Shown here piece by piece: positions 55,473-64,000 of a DNA stretch of 64,000 nt (within the stretch, counting starts at the first letter, position 1; each line of letters starts with the position of its first letter). This stretch comes from Flammeovirgaceae bacterium UBA5008 (GTDB lineage Bacteria; Bacteroidota; Bacteroidia; Cytophagales; Cyclobacteriaceae). The notes beneath the pieces are model-generated. The model made no database searches, was not told the DNA's origin, and saw only the letters and a list, made by a program, of their open reading frames with translations. The position numbers and the translations under genes are program-made. Location of the stretch: NCBI GenBank assembly GCA_002398365.1, contig DGYK01000053.1, forward strand, positions 4,785-68,784, written 5' to 3'.

Positions 55473-57854
55473 ATGATAAAAAACTTTCTGTTAATCACCA
55501 TTCGGAGTATGATGAAGAACAAGCTCTACCTCTTCATCAATATTTTTGGGATGGCGATTTCAATTGCTTGTTGCATCATCGGTTTTTTTAACTATGATCA
55601 CAATGCGGGATTTGACCACATGCATAAAAATGAGGCTACCATTTATCGGGTTGGCTCTGTGCGTGAATTTCAAAATACATTAACTGAATTTGGGCATGCT
55701 CCGATTGCCTTGGGCTTGGCCATTAAACAAAACGTTCCTGATGTAGATGAGGTAGTTCGGTTTTCACCCAGTGGAGGAAATTTCAGAGTCAATACAGAGT
55801 TGTTCAACAGCAATTTAACATATGTCGATCCGGCATTTTTTAAGTTGTTTACATTCGAATTTGTAGAAGGAAACGGAGCACTCCAAAATCGAAATGAGAT
55901 TTGTATCAGCGATGAGTTGGCTATTAAGTATTTTGGTAAAGAGCACGTGTTGGGCAAACCTTTAACACAGCTTTTGGATAGCGGAAAAACAAAGGAGTAT
56001 ATTATTGCTGGTGTATTTAAAAAGCAGCCTAGTAATTCAAGTTTCTCTGGACAAGCATATTCCCATTATGATAACGCTTTTGAGTTTGCAGAGAAGGATT
56101 TCACAGAGAATAGCTGGAAGTACCGCAACAATTTGTTTGTCCAGATCAAAGATGCCAACCGGGTGTCCTCGATACAGGAACAGCTAAAGAAATATGTGTC
56201 CAATAACAATACGATTCGGGAGGATTTTATCATTAAGTATTTTCTGGTAGAGCCATTTGTGGGAATGGCCGTACGCGACAGTTATTCAGATAAAAACGGA
56301 ACGTGGACACGGGATGGATCTCCATTGGCAGCCGTGATTGGTATTGGCTTAATGGGCTTATTCGTTTTGTTGATAGCCATTTTTAATTTGACTAATACAG
56401 CCATCGCCATTTCATCGCGCAGGCTTAAAGAAATTGGGATACGCAAAGTGATGGGCAGCATGCGCAAAGATTTGATCGCGCAATTTATTGGCGAGACTAC
56501 GGTCATTTGCTTTGTGGCATTGCTATTGGGAGTAGTCATTGCAGAAGCTTTTCTGCTGCCTGCATTCAATAAGCTATGGCCTGATTTTAACATGGTTACT
56601 GATTATTTCGGCCGTCCGAATTTTATGATATTCATGGTTCTTACCTTGATTTTAACGAGCTTGCTAGCTGGCAGTTACCCGGCATTTTATATCAGTAAGT
56701 TTGAGCCTGCCAGTATTCTGAAGGGAACACTCAAATTTGGCGGGACCAATTTATTCACACGCGTTTTACTCTGTCTCCAATTTGCTATATCCTTGGCGGG
56801 AATCGTGTGCAGTTTTGCATTTACCGACAATGCGACCTTTCAACGCAATTTCGATATGGGTTTTGATCGGAAGGGAGTAATCTTTACCAGTGTCAATGGG
56901 CGATCAGAATATGAAACCTATCGAAATGCTCTTGCAGAAAATCCGGATATTGTTTCTATCACTGGCACACAAACACATCTGTATGCATCGGGCTTCAATG
57001 ACCCTATTAAACATGAAGACAAAGAAATTGAAGTAGATATATTAGATGTGAGCGCAGATTACCTTGATGTATTAGATATCGATGTAAAAGAAGGTCGAAA
57101 CTTTCAGTCCGATTCTGAAACTGACCGAAAGGAGTCAGTAATCATAACAGAAGGTTTAGCAAGGCAATTGAATATGACCAAACCCATCGGTAAGGAAATA
57201 ATTTGGCTGGATACAGTACGATATTATGTAATTGGAGTGGTGGAGGATATTTATAACAATGGCTTATGGGAGAAAATGGATCCGGTTATGTTTCGCTATG
57301 CAGACAAAAACAAGGTGAATCATATTTTGGTAAAGGCGGATGCTGCCAAGCTACTTGCCATCGATAAATTCATGGAGGAAAAGTGGAAAGCAATTTTTCC
57401 AGATAAATTGTATGATAGTGATTTAATGGATGATGAAATGATCGAGGCAGATACTGTCAACAGGAACCTTGTCAAGATGTTTACATTTTTAGGAATAGTT
57501 GCACTGTTACTTTCAATTACTGGGCTGTTTACGCTGGTATCATTAAACATAATTAAAAAAATGAAAGAAATTGGAATGCGCAAAGTGTTAGGAGCGTCCA
57601 CCTGGAATATTACTGCCATCATTAATCGGGAATTTATAATTATCCTTTTTCTTTCGAGCATTTTAGGTGCATGGCTTGGTTGGTCGCTGTCATCTGTATT
57701 CATGGAAAGCATTTGGGATTATTATCAAAACGTCAGCATGACCTCCATAATCATTTCAGCAGCCATTTTATTCGTAGCATCAGTTCTTTCCATAGGCTAT
57801 AAAATTTATAAAACTACTCGATTAAATCCATCGCATGTGTTGCGCGATGAATAG
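55473..57854 (+). CDS. FtsX/MacB-like ABC permease 1
   Basis: A 793-residue permease with the double FtsX layout. An N-terminal membrane helix (about 15-40) and a large MacB-type periplasmic domain come first. Three helices around 283-435 follow (with KEIGIRKVMGSMRKDLIAQFIGE), then a second periplasmic domain and a last group of three helices (from about 672, with KKMKEIGMRKVLGAS). Ends in the HVLRDE motif. It probably works with the nearby ATPase to export a lipid, peptide or lipoprotein; the substrate is not visible. It is a close paralogue of the next permease (same N-terminus style, MIKNxLLIT). A new promoter-like element precedes it. Confidence 0.93.
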   Translation: MIKNFLLITIRSMMKNKLYLFINIFGMAISIACCIIGFFNYDHNAGFDHMHKNEATIYRVGSVREFQNTLTEFGHAPIALGLAIKQNVPDVDEVVRFSPSGGNFRVNTELFNSNLTYVDPAFFKLFTFEFVEGNGALQNRNEICISDELAIKYFGKEHVLGKPLTQLLDSGKTKEYIIAGVFKKQPSNSSFSGQAYSHYDNAFEFAEKDFTENSWKYRNNLFVQIKDANRVSSIQEQLKKYVSNNNTIREDFIIKYFLVEPFVGMAVRDSYSDKNGTWTRDGSPLAAVIGIGLMGLFVLLIAIFNLTNTAIAISSRRLKEIGIRKVMGSMRKDLIAQFIGETTVICFVALLLGVVIAEAFLLPAFNKLWPDFNMVTDYFGRPNFMIFMVLTLILTSLLAGSYPAFYISKFEPASILKGTLKFGGTNLFTRVLLCLQFAISLAGIVCSFAFTDNATFQRNFDMGFDRKGVIFTSVNGRSEYETYRNALAENPDIVSITGTQTHLYASGFNDPIKHEDKEIEVDILDVSADYLDVLDIDVKEGRNFQSDSETDRKESVIITEGLARQLNMTKPIGKEIIWLDTVRYYVIGVVEDIYNNGLWEKMDPVMFRYADKNKVNHILVKADAAKLLAIDKFMEEKWKAIFPDKLYDSDLMDDEMIEADTVNRNLVKMFTFLGIVALLLSITGLFTLVSLNIIKKMKEIGMRKVLGASTWNITAIINREFIIILFLSSILGAWLGWSLSSVFMESIWDYYQNVSMTSIIISAAILFVASVLSIGYKIYKTTRLNPSHVLRDE

Positions 57855-57884
57855 TATAGAACCCAACTAGAAAAGTAAATCGAT

Positions 57885-60290
57885 ATGATTAAGAATTACC
57901 TATTAATTACGTTTCGCAATTTGATGAAGAACAAACTCTTCATCTTAATTAATGTGTTTGGCATGGGGCTGGCCATTGCCTGTTGCATTACAGCTTATTT
58001 GAATTGGGAATATTCTGCCAATTGGGATAAACAACATGTAAATGCGGATAAAATTTATCGTGTTCAGTTTTGGAGAGACTTTCAGGGAAGGAAAGGACGA
58101 TTTGGAATGGCGCCTATGCCACTCGCTAATTACATTAAACAAAACTTTAAAGAGGTCAATAAAACAGTCCGCTACATGTCTTCCTATTGTGACATGCGTA
58201 TTGGTGAAGAAGTGTTTGGTGATCAGATGGCTTATGCTGATTCCGCTTTTTTTGATTTATTCTCATTTCAACTCAAGCAGGGCAATTTCAGTGCATTTCA
58301 TGATAAAGGAAAAGTTTTTATCAGTGATAAGATTGCAAAGAAGTATTTTAATAGAGAAGATGTAGTCGGACAGCAACTGACACAAATCATTTTAGGAAAG
58401 GATGGTGTACGTAGACCTAAAGAGTTTGAAATCGGAGGTGTGTTTATCAAGCCTCCTCAAAATAATAGTTTTGGTTTCGATGTCATTACCTTATTTGATA
58501 ATTTCTGGGATGTCAACCTCGATCCTGATTTATCAGAAACCAATTGGAAGCGTTGGGCTCATGTTCTCTTTCTACAAGTAGATAGTCCGGAGTACGTTGC
58601 TAGTATTAATAAGCAACTCCAACAATATATTGAACCTCAAAATAAGGCACGCGAAGATTTTAAGATCACGGAGTACTACTTGGAAAATTTTGATGGAATG
58701 ATGCAACGCAATCGCGCTAACCCTCGATTAGATAATGATTATTTGGGGGGTGGAATCCCGGATGAAGCGGTAACAGTTCCTGCAATTATGGCTGTACTAT
58801 TATTGCTGCTGGCATGTTTCAACTTTACGAATACGTCAATAGCCATTTCCAGCAAACGGTTAAAGGAAATTGGAATACGCAAAGTGATGGGTAGTATGCG
58901 TAAGCAGTTGATCATTCAATTTTTAGGCGAGAATTTGATTCTGTGTTTTTTTGGTTTATTGGCAGGTTTACTAATGGCGGAATGGTTAGTGCCGGCATAT
59001 GACAATATGTGGACTTGGCTTGATTTAAAGTTGAGCTATACAGAGGACGCTGGTTTTATTTTGTTTTTGGCAATGCTCTTGGTGATTACTGCTTTGATCG
59101 CAGGTTCTTATCCGTCATTCTATATTACATCATTCGAGCCGGTGAGCATCTTGAAAGGAAAAGCTCGCTTCGGTGGTACCAATTGGTTTACCAGGGTTTT
59201 ATTGTTTGGCCAGTTTGTAATTTCCTTACTAGCCATTATCATGGGTGTCGCATTTTATCAAAATGGTGAATATCAACGAAACTATGATTTAGGTTTTGCA
59301 ACTCATGGTGTAATTTCCGCATGGGTAAATACAGAGAGTGGATACAATACTTATCGCGATGCTCTCGCATCGAATAAAGATATTCAACTCATTGCGGGCA
59401 CCAGGCACCACGTGGCTAACGCGCGCTACAATGATCCAGTGAAGTACGAATCCATTGAAAGAGAAGTGGATATCATGGATGTAGGCGAAGATTACTTTGA
59501 TGTGATGAGTATGACTTTGCTCAGTGGTCGAAAGTTTCAAAAAGATTCTGAGACGGATCGAAAGGAATCGGTTATCGTTACGGAAGAATTTGTGAAACAA
59601 TTTGGATGGAAAGATAACCCCATCGGCAAACGTGTAGTATGGATGGATACTGTCCAATTGTATGTAGTGGGTGTTATGAAAAATGTCTATGCCCAGGCAC
59701 TTTGGGGCCCTTTACAACCATTAATGTTTCGGTATGCCGCTAAGGATAAGTATCAGCAATTGCTGGTTAAGGTAGAGCCCATCAAAATGGCTGCGGTGAA
59801 CGAATACATGGAAAAGAAATGGAAAGAAGTTTTTCCAAACACACTATATAATGGTCAGTGGATCGATCAAGAGTTGCAAGAAACCAATGAGATTAATGCT
59901 AATGTTTCGATCATGTTTGGCTTTTTAGGGTTCTTTGCTGCGTTGATGACAGGTATCGGATTGTATACATTGGTTTCTCTAAGTATTGAAAAGAAAATGA
60001 AGGAGATTGGTGTTCGCAAGGTGCTTGGTGCATCGGTAGCAAATATTTCCGGTGTCATCAATTTTGAGTTTATCATTAATCTTGGGATTGCCACGATCGT
60101 AGGAGGTGCGTTGGGTTATTTTGCTGCAGACATTCTAATGGATTCGATTTGGGAATATTATCTAAAGTTGAGTGTTATTACTTTACTTACTTCTGTTGCA
60201 GTATTGGTCTTGATTGCCATTTCAGCGGTAGGATATAAAACCATTGCAACCGCTTCAATGAATCCAACTAAAACACTTCGAGATGAATAA
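57885..60290 (+). CDS. FtsX/MacB-like ABC permease 2
   Basis: An 801-residue paralogue of permease 1, 30 bases downstream. It has an N-terminal helix (about 18-40), a periplasmic domain, three helices (about 296-440, with GIRKVMGSMRKQLIIQFLGEN), a second domain, and the final three helices (from about 685, with MKEIGVRKVLGASVANIS). Ends TKTLRDE. Permeases 1 and 2 are similar enough to be a tandem duplication. They may form a heterodimer, since MacB-type exporters need two FtsX subunits. A strong terminator follows. Confidence 0.93.
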   Translation: MIKNYLLITFRNLMKNKLFILINVFGMGLAIACCITAYLNWEYSANWDKQHVNADKIYRVQFWRDFQGRKGRFGMAPMPLANYIKQNFKEVNKTVRYMSSYCDMRIGEEVFGDQMAYADSAFFDLFSFQLKQGNFSAFHDKGKVFISDKIAKKYFNREDVVGQQLTQIILGKDGVRRPKEFEIGGVFIKPPQNNSFGFDVITLFDNFWDVNLDPDLSETNWKRWAHVLFLQVDSPEYVASINKQLQQYIEPQNKAREDFKITEYYLENFDGMMQRNRANPRLDNDYLGGGIPDEAVTVPAIMAVLLLLLACFNFTNTSIAISSKRLKEIGIRKVMGSMRKQLIIQFLGENLILCFFGLLAGLLMAEWLVPAYDNMWTWLDLKLSYTEDAGFILFLAMLLVITALIAGSYPSFYITSFEPVSILKGKARFGGTNWFTRVLLFGQFVISLLAIIMGVAFYQNGEYQRNYDLGFATHGVISAWVNTESGYNTYRDALASNKDIQLIAGTRHHVANARYNDPVKYESIEREVDIMDVGEDYFDVMSMTLLSGRKFQKDSETDRKESVIVTEEFVKQFGWKDNPIGKRVVWMDTVQLYVVGVMKNVYAQALWGPLQPLMFRYAAKDKYQQLLVKVEPIKMAAVNEYMEKKWKEVFPNTLYNGQWIDQELQETNEINANVSIMFGFLGFFAALMTGIGLYTLVSLSIEKKMKEIGVRKVLGASVANISGVINFEFIINLGIATIVGGALGYFAADILMDSIWEYYLKLSVITLLTSVAVLVLIAISAVGYKTIATASMNPTKTLRDE

Positions 60291-60300
60291 TCAACTTAAA

Positions 60301-60336
60301 AGAAAAGTTACAAGGCTGCTGTAACTTTTCTTTTTG
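60301..60336 (+). terminator. terminator after permease 2
   Basis: AGAAAAGTTACA (60301-60312) pairs with TGTAACTTTTCT (60320-60331), 12 bases, followed by TTTTGC. It should stop transcription before the third permease. Confidence 0.9.
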
Positions 60337-60368
60337 CAATAGCGTCTAACTGACAAAATAAGAAACAC

Positions 60369-62789
60369 ATGATCAAAAATTACTTGCTAGTTGCCTTACG
60401 CAACATCCGGAAGCACTCGTTTTACTCGTCTGTTAATATTTTCGGATTAGCAACGGGTATTGCTGCTGCATTATTCATTCTTATTTACATTGTGGATGAA
60501 TTGAGTTACGACAAGTTCCATCAGAATGCTTCCAACATTTACCGGATAGGCTTACATGGGAAAATAAGCGGGCAAGAATTAGAAACAGCTAGTTCATGTC
60601 CACCTCTAGCTAATGCGTTGGTAACAGAAATTCCCGGAGTGGAGGCAGCCACACGTGTGAATCGCAGAAACAACATGGTGTTTAAGAATGGAGACTTGGC
60701 TTTTACCGAGGATAAAATTCTCTTTGCGGATTCTAACTTCTTTCAGTTTTTTGATTTTAAATTACTCGAAGGAGATCCAACCACAGCATTAAAAGAGCCC
60801 AACAGCATCATTTTGACTCCGGATTTAGCTTCCAAGTATTTTAAAGAATCGGCAATTGGAAAATTGCTTACCATCGGCAATCAAAATAAATCCTATAAAG
60901 TAACTGGTATAGTAGCTCCACCGCCACATAATTCACATTTTACATTTGCAGCACTAATCTCTACCAGCTCAGAAAAAGAGTACTACAATTCTCCCTATTG
61001 GTTGAATAATGGTTTGTACACCTACTTCAAAAAAAATGAGGCAACACGAATAGAAGATATCAATTCGAAGTTGAATGCGGTTACAGATAAACATGTGGCT
61101 CCCGAAGTAGAACAATTCTTAGGTACATCTATTGAAAAATTTAGACAGACCGGAAATGAGTATGGATATTATACAATGCCCTTACTAAATTCAAGATTAT
61201 ACTCTACCTGGAACGATGATATTGAAGCTCAGGGTAATATAACTTACGTTTATGTTTTTGGAGGAGTCGGAATTTTTATTCTGTTGATAGCAAGTATTAA
61301 TTTCATGAATTTATCTACTGCTCGTTCTGCAGGACGCGCAAAAGAAGTCGGTCTGCGTAAAACACTTGGTTCAGTTCGCAACCAGATGATTGGGCAGTTC
61401 TTAGCAGAATCGGTAGTATATGCTTTGATTGCAACGCTTATTGCTTTTATACTCGTTATACTTTTGTTGCCACAATTCAATTTGTTGTCGGGCAAAGAAC
61501 TTCCACTGTTATCCATCGCCAATCCGTTGGTTTTACTGAGTGCTGTTTTATTAACTTTTATTATTGGATTGTTGGCCGGAAGCTATCCTGCGTTTTATCT
61601 CACTAGCTTTAGTGCCGTAGAAGTATTGAAAGGAAAAGTAAGAGCAGGTTTAAAAAGCAAAGGAATTCGCAGTGGATTGGTTGTATTTCAATTTGCGCTT
61701 TCTATCATCTTAATTATTTGTACCACTACTGTGTATGAACAGATTAAGTATTTGCAAGCGCGCAATGCCGGAATGGATAAGCACAATGTATTGGTTATTA
61801 ATAATGCAGGCCGTTTAGCCACTAACCAAACTGCATTTAAAAATGCGTTGGCAACTAAAACAGGAATTGAGAAAATCAGCTTTACCAATAATGTGTTTCC
61901 AGGTATCAATAATACAACGGCTTTTCGCAATGCCCTTACGCGCAAGGATCATATCATGGGTACATATTTTGCAGATTTTGATCATGCGGATGTATTGAAA
62001 CTTGAGATCACAGAAGGTAGATACTTCTCACGCGATTTCCCTTCCGATTCCAACGCAGTAGTATTGAATGAAGCGGCCGTTCGTGAATTGGGTTGGGATA
62101 AACCATTACAGGAAAAATTAATCACATTTGGTGGTGATCAAAGCAAAGGCGCACCAACAGAGAAACCCATGAATGTGATCGGTGTTGTCAAAGACTTCAA
62201 CTTTGAGTCGTATAAATTGAAAGTACGCCCCATGGTTATTCAATTGACGGATAAATCTAACAACTTGCTCGTCCGCTATTCTGGAACGGCTGAGAGTATC
62301 GTAAAAGAGGCTACCGCACTTTGGAAGGAATATGCTTCAGGTGACCCATTTGAATATGCTTTCTTGGATCAAAACTTCGATGAGCTTTTTCGTGAAGAAC
62401 AGCGACTCGGCTCATTATTTACAGTATTCACCATCCTAGCCATTTTTATAGCAAGCCTTGGATTGTTTGCGTTAGCTGCCTTTACAGCCGAACAACGGAC
62501 AAAGGAAATTGGAATTCGTAAAGCATTAGGAGCAACTGTAAGTGGAATTACGACACTATTGTCGAAAGAGTTTACGATACTGGTTATCATTTCGATAGTA
62601 ATCGCAGTAGTTCCTGCCTATTTCTTGCTTGAATATTGGTTAGGTCAGTTTGCCTACCGTGTAGAAATTACATTTGCTATTTTTGCGATCAGTTCTTTAG
62701 GTGCATTATTTATTGCTTGGATTACGGTTGGTTTTCAGGCCTTCAAAGCTGCACTGACCAAACCTGTGGATTCACTACGTAGTGAATAA
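60369..62789 (+). CDS. FtsX/MacB-like ABC permease 3
   Basis: An 806-residue permease with the same double-FtsX layout but a more distant sequence. The N-terminal YSSVNIFGLATGIAAALFILIYIVDELSYDKFHQNA (about 19-54) is typical of this group, followed by RAKEVGLRKTLGSVRNQMIGQFLAES and, near the C-terminus, TKEIGIRKALGATVSG. Ends VDSLRSE. It follows a terminator, so it may have its own promoter. No further ATPase gene is near, so it may pair with the upstream ATPase or a distant one. Confidence 0.92.
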   Translation: MIKNYLLVALRNIRKHSFYSSVNIFGLATGIAAALFILIYIVDELSYDKFHQNASNIYRIGLHGKISGQELETASSCPPLANALVTEIPGVEAATRVNRRNNMVFKNGDLAFTEDKILFADSNFFQFFDFKLLEGDPTTALKEPNSIILTPDLASKYFKESAIGKLLTIGNQNKSYKVTGIVAPPPHNSHFTFAALISTSSEKEYYNSPYWLNNGLYTYFKKNEATRIEDINSKLNAVTDKHVAPEVEQFLGTSIEKFRQTGNEYGYYTMPLLNSRLYSTWNDDIEAQGNITYVYVFGGVGIFILLIASINFMNLSTARSAGRAKEVGLRKTLGSVRNQMIGQFLAESVVYALIATLIAFILVILLLPQFNLLSGKELPLLSIANPLVLLSAVLLTFIIGLLAGSYPAFYLTSFSAVEVLKGKVRAGLKSKGIRSGLVVFQFALSIILIICTTTVYEQIKYLQARNAGMDKHNVLVINNAGRLATNQTAFKNALATKTGIEKISFTNNVFPGINNTTAFRNALTRKDHIMGTYFADFDHADVLKLEITEGRYFSRDFPSDSNAVVLNEAAVRELGWDKPLQEKLITFGGDQSKGAPTEKPMNVIGVVKDFNFESYKLKVRPMVIQLTDKSNNLLVRYSGTAESIVKEATALWKEYASGDPFEYAFLDQNFDELFREEQRLGSLFTVFTILAIFIASLGLFALAAFTAEQRTKEIGIRKALGATVSGITTLLSKEFTILVIISIVIAVVPAYFLLEYWLGQFAYRVEITFAIFAISSLGALFIAWITVGFQAFKAALTKPVDSLRSE

Positions 62790-62811
62790 GCTGTAGAGAA
62801 TTTTTAAAGAT

Positions 62812-62846
62812 AAAAGGTCAATTGGTATAGCCGATTGACCTTTTTT
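62812..62846 (+). terminator. terminator after permease 3
   Basis: AAAAGGTCAAT (62812-62822) pairs with ATTGACCTTTT (62834-62844), followed by TT. It ends the ABC transporter region. Confidence 0.85.
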
Positions 62847-62870
62847 ATTCGACCACCTAAGTTGGTTACT

Positions 62871-62901
62871 GAATAGAATACAGTAAATTGACATTCTATT
62901 C
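62871..62901. promoter_or_regulatory. 9-base inverted repeat upstream of the CarboxypepD_reg-like gene
   Basis: GAATAGAAT (62871-62879) and ATTCTATTC (62893-62901) are perfect mirror copies with a 13-base spacer. Their centres are 22 bases apart, about two helical turns. The site is 24 bases upstream of the ATG at 62925, where a promoter is expected, so it is a candidate operator. Confidence 0.5.
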
Positions 62902-62924
62902 GGGAAAATCAATGAACTCCCCTT

Positions 62925-63971
62925 ATGTTTAAGTCGTGTGGTTGTGCTGGAAATGTAAACAGAACCAAGATAAAACTTAATCTTGTTTTGGTTGCATTTT
63001 TAATGGCTATCATCTCTTCAGTGCATCTGTCAGCGCAGTCCATCACTGGCCAAGTTCAGGATTCAAAAACGTCAGAAGCACTTCCATTTGCAAATGTCTT
63101 TATTAATAATTCAACGATTGGCACCGTTACAAATGCAAGGGGAGAATTTGAATTGACAATACATGAGCCGGGTGTTTACGAAATGGTTTTCTCCTTTGTA
63201 GGGTATGAATCTTTCAGACGAAAAGTGACTGTAAGTGATAGACCCTTAGCAATGGGTGTGATCAAGTTACTCCCCGATGAAGTACAATTAAATAGTGTGG
63301 AAGTAGTTAGTAAACGCGATAAAGAGTGGGAGCGAAACTTAAAGAAATTCAAAAAAGTTTTTTTTGGCGATGGAAAATAAGGTAATAGCTGCGTCATCTC
63401 TAACGCGTGGGTTTTGGAGTTTAATACCGGTAGAGCAGGTGAGTTTGTAGCGAAAGCGAGTGCCCCCATAGAGTTTACCAACGATGCACTTGGATACAAA
63501 GTGGTTTTTTACTTAAAGAATTTCTGGTCGACCAACGATTCGTATGTTATTGCTGGCGATACACGGTTTACGCCATTGACATCACAAAACCCCAAAGAAA
63601 TCGCTAAGTGGGAGTTTAATCGCAGTAGCGCTTATTTACACTCAACCCATCATTTGTTTAAGGCAATTGTAAACCGTCAAATGAATGGCGAGGGATTTGC
63701 ACTGTATTCGCAGATTATTGGCGCAGATAATCCCAATGTGCGCTCGTCTGTTTTTAATTCGGAAATAGGGAAGAAAGTAATTGTCTATGATACTATGGGA
63801 ATTGTGCAACCCGATGCACAAAATGGATATTATCGAATTTCGTTGAAGGGGCATTTAGAAATACACTATTCTAAATTCCGATCAGACGTTCCATTTTATT
63901 CTGATTTCACGGGCCCAGTAAGCTGGTTGGATGTCCGCAATGGATTTGTGGTTTTTAGGATAGCCTTCTGA
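62925..63971 (+). pseudogene. CarboxypepD_reg-like surface protein gene split by an in-frame stop
   Basis: The frame opens with a signal peptide (LVAFLMAIISSVHLSAQS) and a CarboxypepD_reg-like domain (ITGQVQDSKTSEALPFANVF onwards, about 40-125), then reads KEWERNLKKFKKVFFGDGK and a TAA at 63378-63380. In the same frame it continues GNSCVISNAWVLEFN and onwards to a stop at 63969-63971 (197 more codons). The downstream part keeps clear coding character and matches the continuation seen in related Bacteroidota proteins, in my memory. A single base change (for example TTA to TAA) would explain it. The C-terminus also looks cut, ending NGFVVFRIAF, where it runs into an inverted repeat. An assembly error is possible. 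Confidence 0.7.
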
Positions 63972-64000
63972 GTTAACAACCACAAATCCATTGCGGACAT
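63931..64000. repeat. perfect 23-base inverted repeat ending at the last base
   Basis: Bases 63931-63953 and 63978-64000 are perfect reverse complements (23 of 23), with a 24-base loop between. The left arm is coding sequence of the broken gene. The right arm ends exactly where the window ends, so the repeat may be longer. A chance repeat of this size is very unlikely. It may be a foldback assembly artefact, an inverted duplication or one side of an invertible element. Confidence 0.9.

Noticed and set aside
62771..62786. 16-base perfect palindrome TTCACTACGTAGTGAA
   Set aside because: It spans the last codons of permease 3 and the stop; no sign of function, and it may be chance.

Overview
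The window reads as a chromosomal stretch of a Bacteroidota bacterium, most likely a Cytophagales-type member (lineage inferred, not tested). The evidence is: a fused ccoN-ccoO cytochrome oxidase gene with a one-haem CcoP, a fused alpha/beta branched-chain 2-oxoacid dehydrogenase E1, TonB-dependent and FadL-type outer-membrane proteins, PspC/PadR and ECF-sigma modules, orphan HsdR_N and DUF2490 proteins, and several promoters of the Bacteroidota form TTTG-N19-TAnnTTTG. I see no phage, insertion sequence, CRISPR array, tRNA or rRNA. The content looks like core chromosome rather than an island.

Layout. 1-7.3 kb: a partial kelch-like lipoprotein, an acetyltransferase, a 0.67-kb gene-free stretch with short repeats, then a histidine kinase whose membrane domain resembles the plant and cyanobacterial ethylene receptor, with a stand-alone receiver; then a small MscS channel with a DUF2490 protein, and a YitT protein. 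7.4-10.3 kb: an aldehyde dehydrogenase, its usual DUF779 companion and a convergent AraC regulator. 10.5-17.3 kb: cbb3 oxidase (ccoNO, ccoQ, ccoP, ccoG, ccoH), a SafE/UreH-like membrane protein and a tandem UspA protein. 17.4-28 kb: J-domain membrane protein, YciH, a TetR regulator divergent from a membrane protein, an ECF sigma/anti-sigma/outer-membrane module, an acyltransferase with a beta-CASP nuclease, and a PspC protein with its PadR repressor. 28-41.9 kb: FadL-like porin, AMP nucleosidase, TonB siderophore receptor, alanine dehydrogenase, fused E1, LuxE-like acyl-protein synthetase, a 39-residue lipoprotein, an NtrC-type regulator without a DNA-binding domain, RNase P RNA, and two small proteins. 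42-49.9 kb: TamB, divergent TsaD, a thioesterase-SmpB-NlpC/P60 operon and an HNH nuclease. 49.9-62.8 kb: an NtrY/NtrC-like two-component pair, then an HlyD adaptor, an ABC ATPase and three FtsX/MacB-type permeases, with two near-identical -24/-12-like elements preceded by inverted repeats. 62.9-64 kb: a CarboxypepD_reg-like protein gene broken by an in-frame stop and running into a perfect 23-bp inverted repeat at the last base.

How the parts work together. The respiratory block holds structural and assembly genes for a high-affinity oxidase but no copper ATPase ccoI or ccoS. The last third looks like a self-contained envelope-stress or efflux system: a kinase and sigma-54 activator beside an ABC exporter whose two transcription units share one promoter-like element. 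The points most worth following up are the ethylene-receptor-like kinase, the shared promoter element of the ABC cluster, the catalytically dead NlpC/P60 protein, the sigma-54 activator without an HTH, and the palindromic end of the window.
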